Origin: Pyrrhoderma lamaoense
Lineage: Eukaryota; Basidiomycota; Agaricomycetes; Hymenochaetales; Hymenochaetaceae
Assembly (NCBI GenBank): GCA_002794735.1
Contig: NBAZ01000015.1
Span: 1 to 64,000 of the forward strand
Direction: 5' to 3'
Length of the DNA: 64,000 nucleotides
A model generated the notes under the pieces. The model did not search any database. It saw only the letters and a list, made by a program, of their open reading frames with translations, and was not told where the DNA came from. Each line of letters starts with the position of its first letter. Position 1 is the stretch's first letter. Shown in pieces: positions 43,239-60,300 of the stretch. The position numbers were made by a program, and so were the translations under genes.

Positions 43239-46006
43239 ATGCGCATTCCTTTGAGTACCTCTCTCGTTGCCCTCGCCCTCGCCGTCTCCGGTGTACTTGC
43301 GCACACTCACCAACAGCCGCCTCAAGGTCGCGTGCGCAAGTCTCTCGGTTTTGGTCCCGAGCTCCCCCATGCCATCTTCAACACAGCACCAGAGCAAATC
43401 GCTCAGGGCTTTTCTGCCAGTCCAGATAGCTCCCCCTTCAGAGTAGCTGAGCACTTTGTAGCTCAGCTTCTGCAGAACGACGATTCGCTTGGCGCCAGTA
43501 CTTTCACCATCCGTTCTGACTCATACACTGACGATAACACTGGCGTAACACATGTTTACTTCAGGCAGAAACTCTTTGGTATCGAAGTCTCGGATGGTTT
43601 GATGAATGTTAACGTTAAGGATGGTGTCGTCTTATCTTATGGTGATTCTGTAAGTCGTCTCTCTGACTGTTAGGAATGTATCACTAACATCTACATATGA
43701 ACGAAGTTCTATCGTGGGCCGGCTCCAAGCTCATTCCCCAGTGCGCCTGGTGATAAGAACTCTGGCTCTGTCTGGTACAATGGCTGCGAGCAGTTAGATA
43801 CCACCTTACAGAACATCGACTCGGCCAGCATGCAATCTACGAATGGGCAGATTCTCATGATGGGAACTGAGGAATTAGATTCCCGTAAACGGCATCTTCA
43901 GCAATTACTTGCAACGAACTGCATGGATGTTGCTCGCTCAAGCCGTCTATTCACCGACGACTCTGCTGATGACTACAAGCTGTCGGCTAGTGACGCAATC
44001 TTAAGTTTCATGATAGCGGCGACTCCTGATGAGGGGCTTGCGAATGAGATTGTTGAACAATATGACGAAATTCGGTCAAAGATCTACTCATCTCCTGAGC
44101 AACATCTCATGTCTAGCGACAAGCCTGAAACTATAGACCATGTTTTCGGTGTTCCTGGGACAGTTAGTCCTGTCAAGGCGTACCTCGCGTACGTACAAGT
44201 ACCCGACGGTGACAAGACGTCTTTGGCACTCGTATGGAAGCTGGAAGTTGAGATGCAAGACAACTGGTACGAAGCCGCAGTACTAGCACAGCGGCCTCAT
44301 AACATAGTCAGTGTCGTAGACTGGGCTTCGGACGCAGCTGTAGACCCTCTTCCTTTCGCTCCCGTACCGAAGAAACCTGTAGAACGTGCTGAAAGAGCCA
44401 CCTATAATGTTTTCGCTTGGGGAGTAAACGACCCTGAGTGTGGTAACCGAACCATTGAAAAGGAGTCTATAGATAAATTGGCTAGTCCCCTTGGTTGGCA
44501 TTCAATTCCTGTCGCAAATGACCCTAAATCTCAAGGTCAGCGGCTAAAGGGGGGTGTCCAAAACTACACTTCAACCTGGGGCAACAATGTTTTTGCTCAT
44601 GAAAATTGGGAAGGACGCAATAACTGGGAGGATAACTACCGGCCTGATGCCGGTTCAAGCATGGCTTTTGACTTCACTTACGATCCGAAGGAGACAGATG
44701 GAGCTGATGCCCGTGCAGAAGCTCAGAAATACATCAATACCACTGTTACTCAGTTGTTCTACACGTCGAACATGGTTCATGATTTGTTCTACCGTTACGG
44801 CTTTGATGAGAAAGCTGGTAACTTCCAGCAAGATAACTTTGGGCGTGGCGGTCGTGAAGGTGACGCTGTCATCGCTAATGCACAAGATGGCAGTGGTTAC
44901 AATAATGCTAACTTCATGACCCCACCTGATGGTCAGAATGGACGTTGCCGTATGTATCTTTGGAACACAGCTAACCCTTACCGAGACGGTGATCTTGAAG
45001 CTGGTATTGTTATCCACGAGTTGACTCATGGTCTGAGTACACGGCTTACTGGTGGTCCACTCAATTCTGGCTGCCTTGGTTGGGGTGAAAGTGGAGGAAT
45101 GGGTGAAGGATGGGGTGGTATGTTACTAGCTTTTTCCCAGAAGTAGCACATATTCATTGTTTTCTAGATATTCTTGCTACGATCATCCGTAGTACGTCAT
45201 CTTATCAAGATTATTCTATGGGTGCATGGGCTGCCAACCGCCCAGCGGGTATTCGAAGGTATCTTTACTCGACCGTAAGTCACTTAGGCTACACTTTGCG
45301 AATATTTTCACTGATATCTCTTCGCTAAGAATGATACCATTAACCCATTCACATATAAGACACTTGACTCGCCAGGATTCTGGGAAGTACATGCTATCGG
45401 TGAAGTCTGGGCAGAGATGCTTTGGATAGTTACCCAGAAGCTCATCAACAAGCATGGCTTCTCCGAAACACTTTTCCCTCCTCTGCAATTAGAGGATGGC
45501 TCCATTCCAACAGGTGACTTCTACCGTCCAGCAGAGTTTGATGCCCAAGGGAAGCAGAAGCCACTTATACCCAAGCATGGCAACAGTCTTGCAGTCCAGT
45601 ATGTATCACATTCAAGTTTGATTTCTTCTAAATCACTAATTTTCGCACTCTAAATAGGTTGATTATCAATGGTATGAAGCTCCAGAAGTGCCAACCGTCC
45701 TTCTTCGACGCTCGGGATGCAATCATCCAAGCTGATCAAGTTCTTACTGGTGGTGAGAACTTCTGCGAAATCTGGGGAGGCTTCAGTGAGCGTGGTCTTG
45801 GGCAAGACGCCTCTGTCATTGGACGGACCCCATGGGGTGGAGGAATCCGTACTAACGTAAGTATCTACTTGCTTATTGAACTTAGACCTCTTTATAACCA
45901 TCATTTCTAGGGTTTTGAGGTTCCCGATGCATGTAAGAAGGATGATGACGAACCTAAAGTCCCTGGAGATGACGACGATGATGATGACGAAGATGATCTC
46001 TTCTAG
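43239..46006 (+). CDS. Secreted fungalysin metalloprotease (M36)
   Basis: Extracellular zinc metalloprotease with a signal peptide (MRIPLSTSLVALALAVSGVLA), an FTP propeptide domain (roughly residues 50-330) and an M36 catalytic domain. HELTH lies at residues 574-578, with the downstream E of GESGGMGEGWGD as the expected third ligand region. Exons 43239-43649, 43707-45117, 45168-45274, 45330-45598, 45658-45856, 45911-46006; phases fit, 830 residues, longer than the usual ascomycete forms (about 630). It ends in an unusual acidic tail (PGDDDDDDDEDDLF). It likely digests proteins outside the cell after autocatalytic removal of the propeptide. Confidence 0.93.
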
Positions 46007-46198
46007 ATGAAATCGAGACATTGGATATTTGACTAGAGAGCGAGCATACCTGCTCTATTGCATTCACACACTAACGACACATCTAATTTTTGCCTGTATA
46101 ATAAGTCTCTATATCTGCTTTCACCTACACACACATATATATATATATCTGTTCCCTTTTACTTGTCTGCTTTTGTAAAATTACATCAATATATATAT
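46007..46198. other. Short convergent intergenic region with TA repeats
   Basis: 192 bp between the fungalysin stop and the stop of the reverse BNR gene, with alternating TA tracts at about 46135-46149 and 46188-46198. Both 3' ends must lie here. Confidence 0.6.
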
Positions 46199-48358
46199 CT
46201 ACTCTAGACCAGATAGATCGATATCAAGGACAACGACATTCGTACTATTAACCAAGAATAGGCTGAGAATACCATCTCCTTGTCCACCCATACTCTCCGA
46301 GATCAGCCGATATTTATCAAATAAGGGTTCTGCTACACATCCCAAAGGGGCCTCCCAAATCACGGACCAGTCTCTGAAATGTCCAGCTGCTGTACTAGAA
46401 AGAATACTGATAGCACTCGAATTCGCCGCATTTGAAGGTAGAATGGCAAACAAGTTTGAATCTCGACTGAAAAGTTTACCACGTTTGCCTATAACCGTCG
46501 GTGTACCAGTGATATTATTCACGCTCGCCGGTGAAAGCTCTGACGGTAGTGGGAGCGGAGTACGAGTCCAATGTGCCGTCGTACTCTTCCAGTAGTGATA
46601 CCACTGTTCAACACCAGTCGTATTTTCTCGATTAAGTACGTGAAGTCGACCCGTTTCGTCGATTGTTTGTGCTTCCTGATTTAATATGCCACTGTAATAT
46701 TAATGTTTTTCCAGATGAACATTAGAATGTAAGCAACATGATAATCTAACTAGTATGCTTAAGGCTTACCCATATTTCGGAATACTAAAGATCGTGATAC
46801 CAGCCGCAGAAGGGAAAATCGGCCACTCCTCGGACAAATTCGCAATCGTTTGATTCCAGTTGTTTTTCCATGTCGTACCGAGATCATAGCTGACTGCATA
46901 ATCCATATCATGGTTCTGCGATTCCGCAATGAACGGAACAATGAGTTAATATCATATTCATTTCAAGAAAATTATAATGAAAACATAAGTGAGTTGATAT
47001 ACTTAACGTACATTTTCAGGTCCATTAGGTCCAGCTTCAACAGCAACATCCTGGCCAGTATCATTCACATAATCACGGTAAGTCCTATCCGAGAATCCAG
47101 TATCAGACCAAAGCACCCGAATTCACAGAAATTTTTACCAAGAAACATGCAAGGCACCCTGGAAATCAAAGTCCAGCCCATTGATATAGGCGTTATCTAT
47201 CAGTTTTATCATCCCATATTAAACGACATTTTGTCATATCCAACAATTCATCTGGTACTTTGGAAAACCTACTATTTACACCCTTAAAAAGAGTATACTT
47301 AATTTATCAAATCTCATACCTTTGACGATAGGACACATACCTCAAGATACTTTCCAATCAACGCCCAACCTTCGTTCGGGACATATTTATACAGCCAATC
47401 ATCTCCTAGTCCAGAACGCCCAACTCTTAGCTCCATTAACAAGTCCGCACCACCTGCTATTGAAGCATCCACTACACTCGGAAGAGACAAAAAGCGAGGA
47501 TACGTCACATTAACAAAATAAATGGATTTGTCAAGGTCCTCAAGGCCAGGTAGATAATCCTTTTTTTTTACCGTCGAGGACAAGCCACAACAAATAAACG
47601 AAAACATCAACCACATCTACACATGCAAAAAAACGAATTACAAAAACTCACCATAACCTCACTGAAAATATCCGCGCTCCAAGTTACATTTTGCGGATTC
47701 GTTGTAACCCTGCTTTAGAGATACGATAATGCAAATCATCATCGTGTTGGTCAAACCCTAAGTGTATCGTTCCATCCGCATGCGAGATCCCAAGAGAGAT
47801 GCTTTCATTATGAAAATAAACCACAGTTCAGTCAAGACTCTCCACCAACAAATATAAACAAAAACAAGTCAAGAAATATGAAAACAAAAAAAGAAAAGGG
47901 TAGAGTTACGAACATGTCATGTCCATCATCCAACGTCTGGTTATAATCAGTCAAAACCAACTTCTCCCAAGAACTCGTCGTAGTCCCAGTCCCATTCTCT
48001 AGTGGTGCCAATGCCCGTCTCGCGACTGTAACATATCTAACACTTGCATTCAAAGATGCACTTTGGTCATACAACGCAGCATATTGGTATCCTAACAAAA
48101 AAAAACATCAAAACTACACTCTAAACAAAGAAAATTTTCCTCGCAAAGGAGAAGGGGGTTCAGGATAAGATTTATATACATACCGTTAAAAGTAACAAGA
48201 ACATCCTGCTGAAACGACTCTCCGTTAAGTCGGTTGACAGTCTGTGGATCCACACCTAACACGGTTTCTTCCACCACTCGAATGGACGAGACCTTCAAGA
48301 AAGAAGAGACTAACCAGAAAACGGTCACTCCTACAGAGAACCGTGTAGCAAGCCACAT
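46199..48358 (-). CDS. Secreted BNR-repeat protein (BNR_4-like), one frameshift
   Basis: Probable secreted beta-propeller protein of the fungal BNR-repeat family; substrates are poorly known and polysaccharide processing is suspected. The signal peptide is at MWLATRFSVGVTVFWLVSS. Reverse exons: 48358-48184, 48091-47914, 47801-47652, 47559-47341, 47268-47259, 47196-47139, 47084-47012, 46915-46770, 46691-46199; about 500 residues. Conserved phrases are DGHDISLGISHADGTIHLGFDQHDD, VTYPRFL, NNAYINGLDFD, ENNHDMDYAVSYDLGTTWKN. Exon 5 is only 10 nt but restores both phase and the VFQNNAYINGL motif. A missing base in a G run at about 47712 breaks the frame after RISKAG, probably a sequencing error. 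Confidence 0.78.
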
Positions 48359-48986
48359 AAGTCAAAACACAGCGAAACTAGAGCCAAGAAAAAAAGACAG
48401 AAAAAAGGTAGAAGAATTCCGAATTAAAAGAGGTGACGACAATATACAGAATGCCAGCATGTCTTTGAAAAAAGATCAAATCAACACGTATTTATTCATT
48501 AATTTCTTTCTTCTTCCCTCTTCTTCTCCTTCTTCTCCGTCTTCTATTCAGGTCACGAGTCAACCTACTTTGTTGAAAAGGTACGTCCAACCAACACATC
48601 CTAAACCTGCTCAATAACGCTAACCCTGTCTTCCCGGGCCGGAGCAAATCTCATGACAAGCTTTAATTTATTATTTTGATGTTCAACATTCAGATACTTC
48701 CCCAATAACACACCACGCAACAAAGTTAAACAATAATCAATGATAATCAAATACTAATAATTGATTCGTTGAGTTGTGTTGAGTTGTGTTAATACATATT
48801 TCCGCTAGTTTTTATTGTATAAAAACAAAAAAAAACACAAAAAATAGTTTTGTAATAATTCACATGTCTTCCTTTCTTTATTCAAACTTCTAGATTTAAA
48901 GGCTCTCATCTTTAAGGTCGGAGACGGAGTTCAATGTCGCGGCAGGGTAAGGATGGGTAGGGGTAAATAGATCCGTTCAACGGGCC
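48359..48986. other. Intergenic, no gene seen
   Basis: Upstream of the BNR gene and downstream of MET17 on the reverse strand. AT-rich, with a short duplicated TTGAGTTGTG motif near 48770-48790. Open frames here look random. Confidence 0.5.
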
Positions 48987-50991
<2,005 letters not shown>

Positions 50992-52294
50992 AACGAAACC
51001 ACCAAGAAGATAGAGACACAGGTGAGAAACCTATAGACGAAGACACGAGAAAGGGTGCGGGGTAGAGGGGAGGGAAGAACGAGAGCTAGTAGTGCTATAA
51101 GTAGCCTGAACGAAGAAGAGATAACAAGCCAAGAGACCCAAAGTTCCCAGTTAAGCTACTTTTTATAGACCTCCTCAGGGGGGTGCAGGTGGAATCGGCC
51201 GAGTGGGGTAGCCCTACCCAAAGTCAATACAAGTTATACAGTCAGGCCAGTGATGCCCAAGCACGCCATCGTTAGTACGGATTAGAGCAATCGAGCAGTG
51301 AATGACCTTGATTCCTGTGGACCATGGTCCAAAATTACCAGTAACTCATGAAATTATCAACCAGTAAATTATCATTGTGCTTCGTGCTTCTCATGACCCC
51401 AGCCCAGACCAGAAAAGGGATTACCATCGGGGAAAGAGACTCAGAAAGGGGATGTGTGGGATGTGTGGGGATATGTGGGGAGAGCGGGGGAGATCCAAGG
51501 AAGTAGGAACAAAATAGAAAAAAACGGGGAAAAGTCTTGCTTCTAAAGTTCCTTTTTCTCACTTTCCCGTTCTTCCAATGAAATTGTTGAGTAAAGAGCG
51601 AGGTGCAAAGTCTCTTGCCTGAAGCTTTATAACAACCGCCGAGGGTCGGGATACGGATAAGACGGATGGAACTGAGTGACTTTATTCCGAACAAGGAGCC
51701 CTTTTGAGAGCCGCGCCAGACCGCCAGGGTTCAATGCTCGGGTTCGGGTACAGTGAGAGAGAGGGAGAGCCACATGTGTGAGCAAGTGAGGCTGTAAGCA
51801 ATCATCACACACAACTGCACCAACGGCGCCTCGCGTCATACGTGCTTCATCCGTCCACTTCAGTCAGTAACCAGTAACAAGGTCCAGTACTAGTGACCAG
51901 TACCAATAGCATCCAACATAAGTCCTGTGTCCCAGTCCGGTGACCACAAAGACCACACGCATAGCCCAGTGTTTACAGAGTGTTTACAACCACGGCATCC
52001 ACCCGCGTTGTCCTTAAGCTCCATTAACGATCTAGTCTAGCCACCTCAAGTCTTTACCTTGAACCTTTCTACCAAACCACTATCAACTCTTAAACATTGT
52101 GAATAACGCCAACGCTCTCCGTTGTCACTAATACTAACGCTTAAACGCCTGAACTTGAACGCTAACTGTATCCTCTGTCCTTCCATCCACCCATCTACCA
52201 TCCACCAGCCCAATAACTCACTCACTCCAACCAACATACCTCACCGTCTAATAGGAATTAAATCCCAAACTTCCAACAAAGTACCTCTTAAAGA
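50992..52294. other. Divergent intergenic region MET17/Rab
   Basis: 1.3 kb between two divergent start codons. I see no ORF with family features and no tRNA. The right half contains repeated CCAGTA/CAGT words and pyrimidine-rich stretches next to the Rab start (52050-52290), typical of fungal promoters. Confidence 0.5.
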
Positions 52295-53955
52295 ATGGCT
52301 CCAGCTCCAACCACAACCTCTCGTTCCAAACCATCCGAACCACCCATAAACGTAAAGCTCCTCCTAATCGGTAACTCCAGCGTAGGAAAAAGTAGCCTCC
52401 TCCTCCGCTTCTCCGACGAACAGTTCTTGCCAGAAGATGAAACGAGCGCTACTATCGGAGTAGACTTTCGTGTTCACAAGATGGAAGTAAACGGTCGGAA
52501 GGTCAAGCTCAGCATTTGGGTGAGTTTCCTCCCTCCCTCTTCTTCCTTTCCTTTTTCTTTCTCCTCTTCTTTTTAAAAAAAAAAAAAACAATAAAGAACA
52601 GAACGGATTCTTTTCCTGATTTCCTTCTCTCTCCGCTTACTCCGTTTTCTATTACTGATATAAATCTTAATTTGATCTTTCTCTATATATGTACATTTCA
52701 ACGGGTCATGTTGTCTCACCCTCTCCATCTTCGTCCTCGCTCTCATCGAATGTATCACCTTCGATCTCCGATTTCGAATTCCAATCTCTGATTTCTCTGA
52801 TCTACCTGGTCTCAACCTCTCCGTCTAACGAACGCAATGAAAAATGATGACGAAATTGTACATACCTATACCCCACATTATCATGATTGTACAAATTACC
52901 CATACCCGTATCTCACTACACCGTACATCGTATCCGCATATACATATACATATAACGTATACACGGGCACCTACACATTCTACAAACATAATCCTACTAC
53001 AATAGGACACAGCCGGGCAGGAACGCTTCCGAACTATAACTTCTTCCTACTACCGCGGTGCACAAGGCATTGTTTTAGGTAAACCTTCAACCCTCCTTCT
53101 CCCCTTCTCTCTCCCTCAATTCCTCAATTCCTTTATTCTCTTTCGCTCTATCTCCTACTTTCCATCTAGACACAAGAGACTTACTAACTTACTCAACCCA
53201 AATAGTATACGATGTAGCAAACAGAGAAACGTTTGAGGCTCTTCCTAGGTGGTACTCGGAACTAGAAACGTACGTTTCGAGCTCCGTCGTTAAGATCGTT
53301 GTCGGGAATAAAGTCGATAAGGTAAGTAGTAATGCGTTTGTACTTTGTATCACTCCATTTGCCTGCATGTGATATATCTGGCAATTACAACTATTACGTC
53401 TGCCTTTTATTGATTCATTGTCGGGCTACCATCAATATTATCACTAAACGTCCTAATAACTTTTTGATCTTAAATATCCTATCCTACAATCCATTTTCCA
53501 ATATCCTACCTTGTATCTCAATCCCATATCCGCCAAACACCAATCAAATACAAACATCCTAACTCTCTCCACTTCCCTCATCCCTCCTTTCCAACTTATC
53601 AAACCTTAACTAACCCATTCTCTCTTCTCCCATGAACCCAAAACAATAGGAATTCTCCCGTCAAGTCCCAACCTCCGAGGGCGCCGCTTTCGCAGAAAGG
53701 ATGGGCTCCCTCTTCGTCGAAGCGTCCGCCAAGACCTCTATAGGCGTTAAACAAGCGTTCACGAACGTCGTCGAACGTATACTCGACACACCAGAGCTGT
53801 GGGCTCCAGTAAGTAACGTCGTTCCTGATGGGTATAGTACCAGGAATGGAAGTACCAAAGGGAATGCTGCAGATGGGAGGACGGTGCCAGGGAATATTGA
53901 TCTGAGCACAGAGCCTGCTGAAGGGGGTGCGGCGACTGGTGGAGGGTGTTGTTAG
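52295..53955 (+). CDS. Rab18-like small GTPase
   Basis: Vesicle- or lipid-droplet-associated Rab GTPase. Exons 52295-52519, 53006-53078, 53206-53321, 53650-53955; phases fit, 239 residues. Motifs: P-loop GNSSVGKSS (residues about 26-34), switch [10 protein letters not shown], switch [30 protein letters not shown] (NKxD), EASAKT, and a C-terminal GGGCC for double geranylgeranylation. Among Rabs, [21 protein letters not shown] and [22 protein letters not shown] most resemble Rab18. Intron 1 (486 bp) and intron 3 (329 bp) are unusually long for this window. The insert before the Cys-Cys end is longer than in animal Rab18. Confidence 0.9.
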
Positions 53956-55278
53956 GTCCTTAGATCGTCAAATGACGGTACTTTTAACATTTTGACGACA
54001 CCTATGAGTTTACGATCTGGAAGTCTCCTTCATTTTCTTTCACATATAATCTTCATTGTCCGTCTTTCTAATACTTCCTTTTCCATATCCAATGTTGAGG
54101 ACCAGTCTAGTTCCCGCAACCTTCCACCTCTATATTCCTCTTACCCTTACCACTCACCGCTTACCAATCCTGTTTCCTGTTTCCCTGCTTTCTATTCCTC
54201 TGTTCTCCCAGTTCCTCTTTCCCAGTTCCCACTTACACTTGTAATGCCTACGTATACATCTTTACACGTCTTCGTTTTCCATCTTCTGTCTTCTGTCTTC
54301 CCAGTTAGATATCCCTCCCCCCTTCCTTCACCTTATAACCGAGGCTCATACCCTTCATCCTCCAACCTACAACCTACAGCTTATAGGGCATTTGTATCAT
54401 TGTATACATACAACATACATATGACGTATATGTATATGATATATAATGGAATCTCTCTCCTTTCTTTCTTTCTTTTTGCTCACCTCCTTGCACTACTTCC
54501 TACTAACCTCTTTTGCCATCACTAAACGTCCTCTCCGAACCTAAGATCCTGAGAACCTGAGAAAAAAAGAAATCTATCCAGATGAGAAACGTCAGTTATC
54601 AAAGCAGCCCATCGAATCTATTCAATTCTAACTATAATCCTACTCTTAATCTAAATCTCAATCTCACGTTTGCCCATATCCCGCCCCCCAAATGCATAAA
54701 ATCCCAAAGGCTCAAAGAGATACCCACGATTAATCTTTATACAATTATTTTATTCATTTGTTTTAAAAGCTTACAACCCAACCCCACATCTTTCTCCCTT
54801 TAATCGGAGACGTAAAGTCAACAGGAAAAAAAGTAGAGGGGGGGGGGGTCTCTCTCGAAAAAAAAGAGGGACACACGACACAGGACATCTACTACCATCA
54901 CAACTAGGAGAAGAAACATCAAAGTTCGAATAACGAACCGAAACTCAAAGACATGAAAAAAATATTGAAAAAAAAAGTCTAGGCTCTAGCTTCAGCATCT
55001 CAAAGTTCCCATATTCTCATCACCAAGGAAGTAACAAACTAATCAGTTCATCAAGCCCAAGGCCCCTTTACAAATCACAACTTCGCATTACATTATTGAT
55101 AAATAAAGTTGTATCTACAAGAAAAAAAAAGGAGTTGAAACAATACATCGATATGAGATATCACAACACAACACAACACAACCAAACGGTAAAAGGCCAA
55201 AAAGTCAGTCAAAAAGTGTCAACAAACTAAGCAGAGAGAGAAGGAGGGGGGTGGGGGGAAGGGTTATACGAATAAAAC
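53956..55278. other. Convergent intergenic region Rab/CFIm25
   Basis: 1.3 kb with no supported gene. It contains a CTTT microsatellite (about 54460-54475), an 11-G run (54838-54848) and several A runs. Open frames are pyrimidine-rich and look random. Confidence 0.5.
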
Positions 55279-56780
<1,502 letters not shown>

Positions 56781-57312
56781 TTTTTAGGATTCTTCTTCTT
56801 TCGATCCAAGTCGTCGGCACGATTTACAACGTCTTGTTCTGAGTCGTGTTGCTAGCTTGCAGCTGATCCAAGCACAAGCAAACAAGAGAAGTTAGGTGGA
56901 CGCGGAGGTGAGTGTTACTGAGTAACGGTGTTACACGAGATCAATGTCACACTACGCGTAGTCACGCGTCCGAGTAATATTCCCGGCAAGTTCCGCTGCC
57001 AATGATTATCATTTATCATTTCATCATCTCGTCTACACAAAGCAACTAATAATAGACTGACGCTTTACTCTCTCCTCCCTTTGACTACTTCAATCCTGGT
57101 CATCGATCACTTTTCATATCTCTCTCTGCAAGTTCTCGTCTTTGCTTTGTAAATCGTGCTCTCTGTTGTTCGGTGGTGAATGTGCATTTATATCCTTCAA
57201 TCTCTCAAAATCTCTGTAGCATCAACTCATACTCGTCTTTACTCGATCGTTTCTCTCTGTCTACTTTCCTCAGTACCTAACACACCGATTACAACCCTAC
57301 CATAACCCCAAA
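56781..57312. other. Divergent promoter region CFIm25 / dsRBD-like gene
   Basis: 532 bp between divergent starts. Pyrimidine-rich stretches (57060-57300) precede the right-hand ATG. No ORF. Confidence 0.5.
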
Positions 57313-60300
57313 ATGGGCACACTAGCAAGCCCTCTCCCCACTTCACACCCACCCACCCATCCTCCATCTCAATCCAACTCTCAGCCTCAACCTCAAGCAA
57401 CACCCCACCCACCTCTCCCGATTCTCCCCCGCCTCCTCCTCACAAACTCCAAACGCATAAACCCAAACGGTCCCTTTGCACAAGTAACACAAAACCTCCT
57501 CTCAATCGGTTCTTTCCCAATCGAGAAACTAGCTCATGCGCATAATGCAACAAAGGCAAGGGGTGGGGTCACTGCCGACCTTGAAGGTTTAGACTTGCCC
57601 TTTGCTTATTTCTCTAATCCCGGGTCTGGAGACCAATCACTAGATGCTGCTCAATATCATACTGATCCCTACTCTCAATCACAACCCCAGTCGCCAACGA
57701 ACTCTCGTTTCCCATCAGACCTCCGTCTCCTCTACGGTCCCGGCTCCGATCCTTCCTCTTCTTCTGGCACCAACGCTGCTACTAGTTCTTCTAACTCGAA
57801 TTCTTCAAACCCACTCATCCCGTCAATGCACTTCGTCGCACAACTACACCAAACCTGTTCCGGTGCGTTCGGGAACATCGATTCTCTCAAATGGGAGTTT
57901 TTGGAAGATGAGAATCCTGATCGTAAGTGCCAATTCATGCATACTTTTGTCAATTCTTTTTTTGCGCTTTCTTGCATATTGGAGTTGGGGAAGTTTATAA
58001 TCAGACTCTTGGTGTGAACATATCGTAAACTCCGGAACCGAAGGTCTACCTTACTCTTACTCGAAATATCTTTGATTTTTAACCCCCATCTCCCGTGGGG
58101 TACCCCTCAACCCTCATCATATATATAAACCAAATTACCCAAGCGCACATACTAACCCCTTCTCTCCAAACGCAAAACAGAAAAACAATGCATCCTAACC
58201 ATAACCCGTCCAAACGGGCAAAGACGTTCCTACCGCTCCGAACCTAACTTTACGCGCAAGACAGACGCGAAGGCCCGCGCGGCGGCTGTCGCAGTACAGA
58301 TGGGCGCCATTGAGTTTATTGTCTCTGGCTCTGGCGGTGGCGGTGGGGGATCTACTAACAGTGGTAACGGCGGGTATAGTGGAATGGGTAGATTGGGCGG
58401 GAACGGGAGGATGGGAGGAAGTAACAGGATGGGAGGGGGACATGGTTATGGACATGGACATGGGAGGATGGGAGGAGGAAAGATGGGTGGTGCTGGGTAT
58501 AATAACAACAATAATAATAATAACAACAGGCTAGGCGGGAATAAGATGGGTAGTAACGGTAGTGGTGGTAGTAACAAGTCAGGCGGAGGGGGAGGGAAAG
58601 CAAAGTACCAGGCCAGGAATATCGTCCTTGCTCCTCTTAACCCTCTTGGTCTCGAAGATGGTGGTATCGATGGGGTAAACGGAGTTGGCGGGTTTGGTGA
58701 GGCGAATATCAGTTTGGGATCAGGTCGTAGTCGTAGTCCTGGCCTTGATTCTAATACTGGTGGTCCTTCGGATATATCTTATCAATCCCAACAACAGGTA
58801 GTAAAAGGGAGAATCAAAGAAGAAGGCTTCCCGGGCGATACGGATGACTTATCTTCAATCAACCCAGCCAACGCCTCTGCTTCTGCACCTACTAACAACA
58901 CTGACACCAACATCTCTACTACCAACGGAGATGCCGACGCCGACGATGAACCAGATGCAGCGAGTGATGAGATAATGCAATGTTGTAAGGAATGGCGAGC
59001 TGGACTGGTCCAACCGCGTTGGATCATGTACCAAGAACGGAGGGGTGATTCTTGTGAGTTTGTTTTTGTTTTAATTTTTATTCATTTCTGGTTCTATACA
59101 ATTATTATCTTCAAGTTCAACCGAATTCTACTTCACTCTCAAAGAAAATAAAGCACCTAGCTAACTCACATTACTTTCCAACTATCCAACAAACGAAATA
59201 GCACATGGCTGCGCCCTCCTCCTCACCCTTTCCCCAAACTCCCAGAAATTCTACTCAGTCTCACCCACCTACCCCACACAACTCAAAGCGAAGAGTGAAT
59301 GTTCACAAGTAGCGATCAAAGAAGGTATTCTAGAGTTTATAAAATTCGGGAATGGACAGAAGGTTCCTGCCCCTCTTCTTGGTCCCGGTCCTGGTCTTGA
59401 CTCTGAACTAGGCGTTGATAGTTTCGGTAAGTGTTTATCATTATTATTAAGTGATGGGTATATAGATGCTAATAGCAATGCTTATGAACCAACCTTACCA
59501 ACGTTAACGTTTATACGATTCGGGCTCAAACACAATGGACAATAATACTAATCACCCAGGTTCAAACACAACCAACGCACTAGACGCCCAACACACCCTC
59601 CCAATAAGCCTCCAATCCTTCTTCGACTCCCTCCCTAAACCATTCCCAGAAAACGTTGGAGACAATACAGCCCTAAGTCTTAACGCTCCTACCTTGTTGA
59701 ATTCGCATATCCAGTTGGCGAAAGGGGCGAGGTTGAGTTGTCAGTTTTATTTTGTACAGGAGAACCATTGTGAGTATCTTCGTTTTTAACTTTCTTCATC
59801 TTGTTTTTGGGTATAGAGAAATGGAATCTGACTGAATTTTTCTAATTGACTTGTGTAATTATATATATATGTGTGTATATACCTCTGATACTGGTGATTC
59901 TATGCTACCACAGTACACGGCTGCATCCTCCGCTTAACAACTCCCACCTCCCTTCCCTCCAGCACAACCCCCACCCCTCCTCCTCTCCCCTTCTCCCCCA
60001 TCCACTACTAACACTCCAAACACCCGCACCTACCTAGTCCCTCCACTCTTCCTAAAACGATCCGACGCCAAAGCAGCCGTCTGCCTCCTCTCCCTCTCTC
60101 TCTCCGTCAAATCCTACATCTCCTCCCTCATCACCACCGTCTCCCTCCGAATCACACCCGAGATGAGAAAAAAGGCGAACGAGGTGATCTTGCCCATGTT
60201 AGGGTCAGAGTATGCTAAAGTGAGAGGTGGGATGCAGCCCCTTTTCGGGTATTTGTTTGAGTTGGGAGGTGAGTTAATTTCAAGTTTTATTCTAGTTCTC

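Noticed and set aside
51690..51765. A tRNA-like GGGTTCAATGC motif near 51729
   Set aside because: No acceptor stem or anticodon arm can be paired around it on either strand.
54838..54848. An 11-G run and nearby purine-rich DNA as a possible G-quadruplex or telomere-like element
   Set aside because: A single G run without spaced G tracts; likely a simple microsatellite and prone to base-call error.
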